Shown: piece after piece, positions 37,015 through 46,331 of the stretch
How the letters are laid out: each line of letters begins with the position of its first letter
Position numbering within the stretch: position 1 is the first letter of the stretch
Assembly: GCA_032622095.1 (NCBI GenBank)
Contig: CP136067.1
Coordinates: 121,371,030-121,435,029, forward strand
Source of the DNA: Siphonodentalium dalli
Lineage: Eukaryota > Mollusca > Scaphopoda > Gadilida > Siphonodentaliidae
Length of the DNA: 64,000 nucleotides
Direction: 5' to 3'
Translations under genes and position numbers: made by a program
Notes under the pieces: model-generated
Database searches by the model: none
What the model saw: the letters and a program-made list of their open reading frames with translations, nothing else
What the model was told of the DNA's origin: nothing

Positions 37015-38187
37015 ATATCAGATTTTGTGACGTCACCAATTATTATCTAATACGACGCAGCTGTTTTGAATTTCGCGAGCGCTTTTGTCGCACGGTAGAT
37101 CGGTGGGCTTAAAGCATTAATGTCGTAATCGGGAAATCTTGTTACTGTGTATTTCGATTACTGGTATTGCAAATGAGAATTATGAACATTGAATTACAAT
37201 GTAAGTTCATTCATGCGTTAGTTAACCTTTTATTGAGAAAATAAGACACAACAAATAACGACACTATTGCAACTACAGTCTACACACATCGGGGCGAGTG
37301 AAAAGTGATCGAAATTCCTGAGGTGAAATATAATAAGAATGTCATCACGAATTTACCGTTCTACTGGGTATTTAATGTACAGCACTTGGTACGGTGCAGT
37401 ACTGTGCGAAACGAAATAACATATATTTAATTAATTGTTATCATAAGACTATATAGTACATACATGCATGTGATAATCCATAAATATACCAGTACAATTT
37501 TCTGGAATCGAGAGGAAACACATAATTATGATCAAAGCAGAAGATACAAGCGAACTCGGTCAATGGGGAAAGTTACACGATGACGTTGTTCGTCGATTTC
37601 GTTGAAATCGACACGATGACACCTTTGAATGAAATGAACAGCTATGAAATGGACACGCTTCTCGGTATAGTATCTCACTCAGCGTCAAGAAAAGAAATAA
37701 ATTGGTTAAATTCATTAAAGATGTTCCCGTTCCCCTCTCGACAAGGTATAACTATTTTCACTTTGATGTTGGTACTAGTAGTTTATAACCATGAATAGTC
37801 AAGCTGTCGATCAAGAGTACCCGGAAGTACGATCTGCCTAATTTATACTCGAAATTACGATTGGGGGTCTATTCATTCGACGAACCCAGGGAATATAGCC
37901 TTATGTGAATCTTATTTGGAGGGAATAACAGGGAATCTATAAACTTATTTTGATAAAAAAAAAGTAAAAAAGCCACAGCTACCCTAGACTAAGTGTGAGT
38001 GGTTTTTGCTTTGGTTCGTTAATTACGCTAGCGTATGATCATATTATGACAGAGTATTAAATCGCCAACTTGATTTGTGGTACTTAAACAGTTTAGTATA
38101 ATAAATCAAGTTCGCACTTATAGGCTGTTGTTTGTACGTGCACCAGTCGCATGCGACTGGCGAAGTTGTGTCATCAGAAGTTACACG
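37015..38187. other. Stretch without recognisable genes
   Basis: Open frames of up to 72 codons, none with a recognisable domain. No repeat family identified between about 37100 and 38100. Confidence 0.35.
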
Positions 38188-38300
38188 ATAGTGAATCTGA
38201 TCTCTCAGCTATATTTATCGATACTGGAAACTATAAGAATGATGCATAAACTCGGATCATGTGTGTTTAATAGATCATTATGTATTGACACCATGCACGA
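38150..38300 (+). repeat. Unit of the dispersed 180-bp satellite S
   Basis: TCAGAAGTTACACGATAGTG, AATCTGATCTC, GGAAACTATAAGAATGATGC, CGGATCATGTGTGTTTAAT and GATCATTATGTATTG match units at 45.7-46.3, 51.3 and 53.1 kb. It is cut by element K at 38308. Confidence 0.7.
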
Positions 38301-38307
38301 TGGTAAA

Positions 38308-38762
38308 GGTTACACTGGTGTAAATGTTTTCCATAGGCATCAGTGAAAACGTTTTAGCGTATACTGTTGGCAATATAAATGTTGGGTCCAAAATTTGCTT
38401 TAAATCTTAAAATTTTACATTTGGGGAAACTTTTTACACAAAAAAATCATGTCTGTCTAGCAGGGAATTCGCCTTTAAATCTTGTGTTTTCGTAACTAGT
38501 ATCAGAACCGCATAAAAAAAAATACTGTCATATTTTAGACCACACCAAAAAATTCAAACTTCACTACAAAGGGTTAATTCCTGTGCCAATGGCTATTTTA
38601 CCTTTGTGAAATCATAGGGAAGAGGTGAGATGATTTTTTTTATGCAAAAAGCACACAAGGCTATTGACCAATCAGGGCCCAGTGTCTATTTTATTATCTC
38701 CTATATATTCATCCCGCATCCGCCAGATGTCACTCCGAACTCTATTTACACCAGTGTAACCT
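38308..38762. mobile_element. Inverted-repeat element K
   Basis: GGTTACACTGGTGTAAATG at the left and ATTTACACCAGTGTAACC at the right are complementary. A 4-bp repeat TAAA abuts both ends. It is inserted in satellite S, which continues at about 38775 (CTTCATCAGTGAGG). No coding region. Confidence 0.65.
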
Positions 38763-38774
38763 AAAAGCTGCCAC

Positions 38775-38910
38775 TTCATCAGTGAGGATTTATATATACT
38801 TTTGGCGTCAGCAGTTACACGATAATGAATCTGAACTCGGCTATTGGCGAGAATGGAAACTTATCCAGAATTCAGATAATTTGTCGTTAAAGGCACGGGC
38901 GGCGTTCGTT
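38775..38910 (+). repeat. Unit of satellite S
   Basis: GTCAGCAGTTACACGATAAT, GAATCTGAACTCGGCTATTG and GCGAGAATGGAAACT place this with satellite S, right of element K. Confidence 0.7.
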
Positions 38911-40024
38911 GCAGAAATATTCATATTTGTTCAAATCGCTATCAACAGAAGGAATATTAAAATATATATAGTTTTGTTCATATGCCAAACATAATCAGCG
39001 CGTAAATAGTATATTGTCGTCAATGCGTACGATTGTGAACGTAAACAAGAACCTGCTCGTGTTACAGAAGTTGTGCGTCTGTTTACATAGCACAGCGCAA
39101 TTCTATTGGTTAATCACACAAAAATGATATAAACGCTCTTTATTATTTACATATCCGGAAAACAGTAAAAAACTAGAATGCACTCTCTGGAGCTGCCTAT
39201 ACTTGCGCCCATCACACATTTGGCATGTTTTGTGGCGTCTTACCAACAACAGTTTGAACCACGGGTGCTGGCCTCTCGTTTGAGAGATCGATAACAAGAC
39301 TCTAGATATCAAATCTCAGTTCACCCATCGCAGAAATAGTTGTGTGTGCGGACAGTGATACGTACGAGTTGTTCGACATATTTATAGAAAGGGTGTGAAA
39401 ATGAATGGTTGCCGATGATGCTATATTATATACCTATTGGGTTAAATTACTAGTTTGACGAGAATCACATAATTACAAATGGGAACATGTCTCTATTCCG
39501 AAGGTTCGCTATTCCGAAGGTTCACTATTCCGAAGGTTCACTATTCCGAAGGTTCGCTATTCCGAAGGTTCACTATTCCGAAGGTTCGCTATTCCGAAGG
39601 TTCTCTATTCCGAAGGTTCGCTATTCCGAATTATGTTATTTTATAAGTTAATTCTAAAGTATTGAGAGGGTTCTTTAGCACGAAGACTCTCTTTATGGAA
39701 ATAACTTAAAACAATAAAACATTAAATGTGATTTTGTTTTCGCGGTTTCCTTGAGATTTTATGTCATTACGTATCAGGTTAATCTTCAATATATATCCAC
39801 ATCAAGCAGACCACACAATTGCTATGTTTCTATACGATTTAATGCCATTGCGTATGACGTTATATCTCAATAATAAGAATATGCCAGCTAAAGGCGGATT
39901 AAAACAGTGGGGCTATAACGCATAATGAATACTGGAGCGCCATAACATACTGCGTAGCAGCAGAATATCGCTGAATAGACGGATATGAGATTAACGTAAC
40001 TGCAATTGTGACATTGTATTGACT

Positions 40025-40054
40025 TTAATGCCCACTTAATTTCCGAGTCACCCA

Positions 40055-40086
<32 letters not shown>

Positions 40087-41082
40087 CGGAAAAAAATTTC
40101 AGGCACGTATGGCATTTTTTCCCTTTCGATCATTTTTTGTACCCACCCACCCCCACCGCCAAATTTTTTTTCCGTTTTCGGCAGTTATTTCCGACCATTT
40201 TTTGACACCCACCCCCCCTTTTAACACTAAAACAGAGATTTGCGGGGGGAAATTCACTGTAAACAGCTGTATATGAATTTCTGTGCATACTATTTATCAT
40301 GGATGTTAACATGGACATGTAAATAGGAATGAGTCATTTTGAGGTCATTCGGCCAAAAAAACATGGCTGCCAGCGGCCATCTTGGATTTCAAAATTTGCA
40401 ACAAAATACAACACGATAACTGCCTGCAGTCAGTTTACAGTTAGAATTACATTATTTCTCTCATTCAAAGTGGGTTTGAAGCCCAACTCATTGCCAAAAC
40501 ACTAAAAAACAAGCAGGAAATTTTTTTTTTAGTTGCGGAAAAAATTGCTTGTTGGTGGCTTTGACCACCCACCCACCCCGGCATACGTGCCGGAAAAAAA
40601 AAATTCACCCCCCCCTGAGTCACCTGTTATTTTTGATAGTGCCTTGATATACGGTTTTAATAACAATTTATGTTATAAAATATGATTAAAATACTATAAT
40701 TCACACCATTTGAAACGTCTATGTTTCAGAAGATGCCCATAGAGAAATAGAAAACAGCTGAAATCATAAAAAGATCCCCCCGTTATGGCTCCCAGAACGC
40801 AACAGAATTCAAACTAAAAATGTATTTTCAATGGAAGGGGAATAACTCTATATTTAAAATATAGTTATTTTCCATCCATTGAAAATAATACACTTTGAGC
40901 AACAGAACCAGATGAAACTTAAGCACAAAAACACGTCGGTAACTCACAAAAAACAACATGTTTACAGTTTATTACACCGGATAAGCTGATAATACAATGA
41001 GAGCTTCCTATTTCAAATGGTGTGTAATATGACATATATTATAGATGTGTGATTTGGGGGTTCGAAAGGCCTGGGCCTTTAA
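40025..41082. mobile_element. TTAA MITE, family C, copy 2, interrupted
   Basis: TTAA at 40025-40028 then TGCCCACTTAATTTCCGAG; the right end is TTCGAAAGGCCTGGGCCT followed by TTAA (41079-41082). A CAGGG-ended element splits it after the first 24 bp. It lies wholly inside the Mutator-like element, giving three nested layers. Confidence 0.8.
40053..40617 (+). mobile_element. CAGGG-ended MITE (hAT-like), copy 2
   Basis: Flanked by a 7-bp duplication AGTCACC (40046-40052, 40618-40624) that reconstitutes family C sequence when removed. The left terminus runs into an uninterrupted G-tract of about 31 bases (40055-40085), against a few Gs in copy 1. The rest is collinear with 15388-15930. Confidence 0.8.
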
Positions 41083-41543
41083 TGTTGATGTTTCTTTCAA
41101 GTACAGATTGCCAGTTCGGACAGACTGTATCCCTTACATGTAGTTTATTTCAGTCACGCGGTCATCGTGTTTTCAAATTTCCATAATAAACGATAAACTG
41201 ATACTGTCTTCTTGCTATTAAAACGGACATCTGGGACAATTTGGGAATTAGAATAGAGTGTATAATTGTACTATATGTGAATTCTAGCGAAAGTATTTTT
41301 CATTCCCCGTGTGGTTTTTGTGGGGGGGGGGGGGGGTGCAAATTTTGATTAATTTCTGGTTAAATACGCCCAGAATAGAAAACCGTCGGAATAGCGAACC
41401 TTCGGAATAATGAACCTTCGGAATAGGGAACCTTCGGAATAATGAACCTTCGGAATAGGGAACCTTCGGAATACTGAACCTTCGGAATAGCGAACCTTCG
41501 GAATAGCGAACCTTCGGAATAGAGAACCCTACCCATTACAAAT

Positions 41544-42315
41544 ACCGACACAATTAAATAAAAGACACGCGACCATTGGCTAGTCTTTGATTGACATTGT
41601 GTCAATGGGAACGTTCCCTCATTAGCAACTGATCTACAATCTTCGGGAACATACCATCAAAATGCCTATATATTGCGTTGAGAATGAGAAAGCTTGTTTC
41701 CCCAGTTAATTAATAAGGCATTTTAATAATCCATGTTTTTGTGCACATTCACATTTTTCAGTGCAATTGTTTTTCAATTGAACCACGCGCTCGACTGTTT
41801 GGCCGGACACGATTTATATGCACCAGGATCTTTCGAAAATGTTTTGAACTTTCAAGAAATATGTTGGCAGTTGGCACCTCACTGTCTCTGCGAAAAAAAA
41901 AAGAACGATTCCGCACGTTTTTTTTTATACTTGATCTTAACTCATTTCTTCGAGTTTCAAGTTACATAAAATAGACTTCTAATGGGCAGTACTATTGCCC
42001 ACTTTTGTTTCCATGCAATATAAATATATTTATAATAATAAAACACGAAGTTGTTGGCAGATGGAATGGTTTAGCCAGTCCGTGTAATACGAGTCTAAGC
42101 TGTCTGGACATCGACGCAGTCATGTCTGGTGTTTTGCGCGACCATGTAGCTCGTGACGTCCTTGTGTGCGTCGTGACGTCATGGCGTCTTGATCGGTTTC
42201 CAGGAAGAAATCATTCAAAATTGTTCATTTATGAACGATTTATTATCAAAATAAAAACCAGATAACGATGCAAATTAAGAATATATGTGGATTTAAATTA
42301 CAATTGATGCAATCA
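41544..42315. other. Stretch without recognisable genes
   Basis: No repeat family or domain recognised. Overlapping frames of 77-86 codons on the plus strand (41733-42265) have no diagnostic motif. Confidence 0.35.
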
Positions 42316-42821
42316 TCTCATATATATTTTGAAACAATCTGTCTGTATGTTTGTCTGTCTGTCTGTCTGTCATTAATACAAATCTACGATTCTCGACCGA
42401 TCGGGACGAAACTTGGTACGTGTGTGTAGTTTGACCAGGCGGTGAACGTTGTCGTATTGGCGAGCCCGTGCGGCGCCCGCTTCGCGCATGCGCAGACGAG
42501 ATCTCGGAAACGGGTGGAGCTATCGACTTGAAATTTGCTATGTGAATGTATCTTGCCCCGGATACGAATTTTATCGGGTCGCCGAGCCCGTGCGACGCCA
42601 GCTTCGCGCATGCGCAGACGAGATCTCGGAAACGGGTGGAGCTATCGACTTGAAATTTGCTATGTGAATGTATCTTGCCCCGGGTACGAATTTTATCGGG
42701 TCGCCGAGCCCGTGCGACGCCAGCTTCGCGCATGCGCAGACGAGATATCGGAAACGGGTGGAGCTATCGACTTGAAATTTGGTTTTTGAATAGCCCGGAC
42801 AACGTCGGGCTCATCGGCTAG
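42316..42821 (+). mobile_element. Helitron-like unit 1 of 5 (plus)
   Basis: Starts TCTCATATATATTTTGAA after an A, followed by a GTCT run, then about 122-bp core repeats (GAGATCTCGGAAACGGGTGG, TGCCCCGGATACGAAT, GGGTCGCCGAGCC). It ends with the hairpin CCCGGACAACGTCGGGC and CTAG at 42818-42821. Each core repeat contains GCGCATGCGC. Confidence 0.75.
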
Positions 42822-43257
42822 TCTCATATATATTTTGAAGACCTCTGTTTGCTTGTTTGTCTGTCTGTCTGTCATTTATACAAATCTACGATTCTCGACC
42901 GATCGGGACGAAACTTGGTACGTGTGTGTAGTTTGACCAGGCGGTGAACGTTGTCGTATTGGCGAGCCCGTGCGGCGCCCGCTTCGCGCATGCGCAGACG
43001 AGATCTCGGAAACGGGTGGAGCTATCGACTTGAAATTTGCTATGTGAATGTATCTTGCCCCGGATGCGAATTTTATCGGGTCGCCGAGCCCGTGCGACGC
43101 CAGCTTCGCGCATGCGCAGACGAGATCTCGGCAACGGGTGGAGCTATCGACTTGAAATTTGGTTTTTGAATAGCCCGGACAACGTCGGGCTGGCTAGAGC
43201 TATCGAATTGAAATTTGGTTTTTGAATAGCCCGGACAACGTCGGGCCCATCGGCTAG
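42822..43257 (+). mobile_element. Helitron-like unit 2 of 5 (plus)
   Basis: Begins TCTCATATAT immediately after the CTAG of unit 1 and ends CTAG at 43254-43257. Its 3' hairpin region is locally duplicated (GCCCGGACAACGTCGGGC twice, about 43170 and 43230). Confidence 0.75.
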
Positions 43258-43781
43258 TCTCATATATATTTTGAAGACCTCTGTTTGTTTGTTTGTTTGT
43301 CTGTCTGTCTGTCTGTCATTGATACAAATCTACGATTCTCGACCGATCGGGACGAAACTTGGTACGTGTGTGTAGTTTGACCAGGCGGTGAACGTTGTCG
43401 TATTGGCGAGCACGTGCGGCGCCCGTGCAGCGCATGCGCAGACGAGATCTCGGAAACGGGTGGAGCTATCGACTTGAAATTTGCTATGTGAATGTATCTT
43501 GCCCCGGATACGAATGTTATCGGGTCGCCGAGCCCGTGCGACGCCAGCTTCGCGCATGCGCAGACGAGATCTCGGAAACGGGTGGAGCTATCGACTTGAA
43601 ATTTGGTATGTGAATGTATCTTGCCCCGGATACGAAGTTTATCGGGTCGCCGAGCCCGTGCGACGCCAGCTTCGCGCATGCGCAGACCAGATCTCGGAAA
43701 AGGGTGGAGCTATCGACTTGAAATTTGGTTTTTGAATAGCCCGGACAACGTCGCCCGGACAACGTCGGGCTCATCGGCTAG
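43258..43781 (+). mobile_element. Helitron-like unit 3 of 5 (plus)
   Basis: Same 5' end and GTTT/GTCT microsatellite, three core repeats, a partly doubled terminal hairpin (CGTCGCCCGGACAACGTCGG) and CTAG at 43778-43781. It abuts unit 4 without a spacer. Confidence 0.75.
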
Positions 43782-44392
43782 TCTATTATATATTTTGGAA
43801 GATCTGTCTGTGTGTGTGTGTGTCTGTCTGTAATCGATGGACTCGAAAACGGCCGAGCCGATTTCGATGAAACTTGGTATGTGGGGATATTTTCGACCGG
43901 GGAGTGACATGGGCCTATTAATGTGCCCGTGCGACGTGACCTTGAACTTGAAATCGGGTAATTTCAAGGTCAAACGCCCGAATATCACGGGATTTCGATG
44001 AAACTTGGTATGTGGGAGTACTTTCGCATGGGGAGTCTCATAAGCATATTCATTTGCCCGTGCGATGTGACATTGACCTTGATATCGGGTCATTTCAAGG
44101 TCAAATCGCGAATTTTGATGGGATTTCCACGAAATTTGATACATAGGGTTACTTTTGTCCACTGAGTATTTTGGACGGGTCAAATCGTGACCCCTGACCT
44201 GACCTGACCTTGACCTTCTAAATGATCAATTCAAGGATGGATTTCAACCGGATGGATTTCGACGAGCACGTTTGTCGGGTACTTTTGTCCGGGCAGTGTT
44301 TTGGACTGGTCAAACCGTGACCCCACTTGACCTTGACCTTCAAAATGGACAATTCAAGGTCAAAGCCCGGACGAAGTCGGGTCACCTTCTAG
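43782..44392 (+). mobile_element. Helitron-like unit 4 of 5 (plus)
   Basis: A second subtype: TCTATTATATATTTTGGAAG start, GT microsatellite, TCGATGGACTCGAAAACGGC core and repeats containing TTTCAAGGTCAAA and TTGACCTTGACCTT. It ends GAAGTCGGGTCACCTTCTAG at 44389-44392, the same terminus as the minus-strand units at 35.4 kb. Confidence 0.75.
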
Positions 44393-45295
44393 TCTATTAT
44401 ATATTTTGGAAGATCTGTGTGTGTGTGTGTGTCTGTCAGTAATCGATGGACTCGAAAATGGCCCAGCCTATTTCGATGAAACTTGGTATGTGGGGGTATT
44501 TTCGGGTCAGGACTAACATAGGCCTATTAATTTGTCCGTGCGAGGTCAACTTTTCACGTGCCGAGGTCAAATCTGTTTTTACGCCGTTTTGCGCTAATAT
44601 ATTTCAGTTCGGTGCTTACAAATCGATTCGAAACAGCGCGAATAATAACATGCCAGTCATAATAATGACACTATGGGAATCTTTCGTGTTTCCTCTTTCC
44701 AACGATATATAATATGTATGTATCCGTTATAGTTATCTGCCTCAATTATTAAGAAGAAGTGGTACGATCTTCTATCAGGGTAAAAACAATGCGTAACTTC
44801 TATGACGTCGTTAGAGGTCATAAAGTTAGATCACGTTAACTCTTAACAGGCCGATGCATTTGACTGTTTCAGACGTCTTGGCGATATCTCGGGCACCGAT
44901 GGTAATTTATCTTTACGTTGAAACTTGATAATTAATGAGCGTGTGTATATGAGGCGCGTTTATATACTTCAGTGGAAATCAAATCGGGTTAAACTGGCGG
45001 ATTTTTACGGACGAAATTTGATGCATAGGGTATCTCGGTATCCGCTGGGCCGATTTCCCGGTATCCGCTGGGCCGATTTCCACCATTTTTGGGGTGTTGG
45101 TGTTTGACCCCACCTGACCTTGACCTTCAAAATGGTAAATTCAAGGTTAAATCGGGTAAAACCGGATGGGTTTCGACGGGTACTTTTGTTCGGGCACTGT
45201 GTTTTGGACGGGTCAAATCGTGACCCCACTTGACCTTGGCCTTCAAAATAGACAATTCAAGGTCAAAGCCCGGACGAAGTCGGGTCACCTTCTAG
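44393..45295 (+). mobile_element. Helitron-like unit 5 of 5 (plus)
   Basis: Longest unit (903 bp). Its 5' half matches the 5' half of the minus-strand units (GAGGTCAACTTTTCACGTG, CGCCGTTTTGCGCTAATATA), and its 3' half carries the TGACCTTGACCTT repeats and the CTAG terminus (45292-45295). The next 10 bases repeat the TCTCATATAT start, either as the target or as the stump of a sixth unit. Confidence 0.75.
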
Positions 45296-45689
45296 TCTCA
45301 TATATTAGCGTGTGCATTATTTACAGTATGTACTTCCGGTATGACGTAACATATTCGCGGAAGGACAAATAAACAGACAAAGATCCGGATCGAAAACATT
45401 ACTTGCGTCCAGCATGGACTGGCGCAAGTAATAAAGCTCTTTATGTTTGCCATATCCGGATCTAAACAAAAGCCAGATAACGTAACGTTTTTTGCTTTTG
45501 TTTACATAACAAATTGACAATAACATACTGTTTATGACATATTTCTGATTTGTATAAGAACAAAGTCTGTCTATATTTTACTATTCTTTCTGTTATGGCG
45601 GTTTTTGAAGGAGATGAATATTTTAACAGCACACCCACCGCCAACGCAGCCCGTATCTTTAATAGAGCATAATGTACATGTATATATTA

Positions 45690-46331
45690 TGGTACTATAC
45701 CGGCGTGTGGTACCCTCGATCTCGATAACGCGATACACCGCTGCCTCTTTATCAGTGCATGCTTCTGGTGAATCTGAACTCGGTTGTTATCGAGAATTTG
45801 TAAATTAGGATCTGAATATATATTTGCCTGTAATACATTGAGTAATAGAACATTAAGTATAACAGTACTTCCGGTGCGATGCCCACTTGACACTATTACA
45901 CTGCTGACACTTCATCAGTGATGAAAAAATTCATGGTGTCAGAAGTTACACACTACAGTGAATCTGAACTCGGCTAGTATCGGAAATGGAAACTGCAAGA
46001 ATGATGCGTCGATTCTGATAATTTGTCTTCAATATATAGAACATTATATGTACTATACCGCGGCGCGAGGTTCACTGAATGAAACACGCACTATAAATAA
46101 TGAATGATGCCACTTCTTTAGTGATGCTACACTTCTGTCGTCAGAAGTTTACACGATAGTGCATTTGAATACCGAGGATGGAAACCATAATAATGATGTG
46201 TAAATTCGGATCATTTGCCTTTAACAGACTACCGGTGCGAGGCCCACTCGACACGATGTCACACGATGTTATACGATAGCGAATCTGAACTCGGTTATAC
46301 TAATTGCTGAGAATTATGAAACTACAATAAT
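45690..46331 (+). repeat. Satellite S cluster, about 180-bp period
   Basis: GAATCTGAACTCGG-type words recur at about 45771, 45959, 46159 and 46280, each followed by a GAGAATGGAAACTACAA(G/T)AATGATG-type block and TACTATACCG(G/C). Units are diverged. The foldback element FB-2 interrupts the last one inside ACTACAATAATGATG. Confidence 0.75.

Larger units (their letters stand above)
39472..41543. mobile_element. Mutator-like element with inverted terminal 16-bp arrays
   Basis: A perfect 9-bp direct repeat ATTACAAAT (39472-39480, 41535-41543) brackets a 2,054-bp element. The ends are GGGAACATGTCTCTATTCCG and, complemented, GGGTAGGGTTCTCTATTCCG. Directly inside each end lies an array of nine 16-bp units (CTATTCCGAAGGTTCG), in inverted orientation (39492-39630, 41382-41524). 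A 9-bp duplication with GGG ends fits the MULE (Mutator) superfamily. The interior has no transposase and holds a family C MITE that is itself interrupted. Confidence 0.8.

Noticed and set aside
35430-43830. Long arginine-rich frames (139-157 codons) over the Helitron-like units
   Set aside because: They arise from the GC-rich core repeats, appear on both strands, and encode no Rep or helicase motif.
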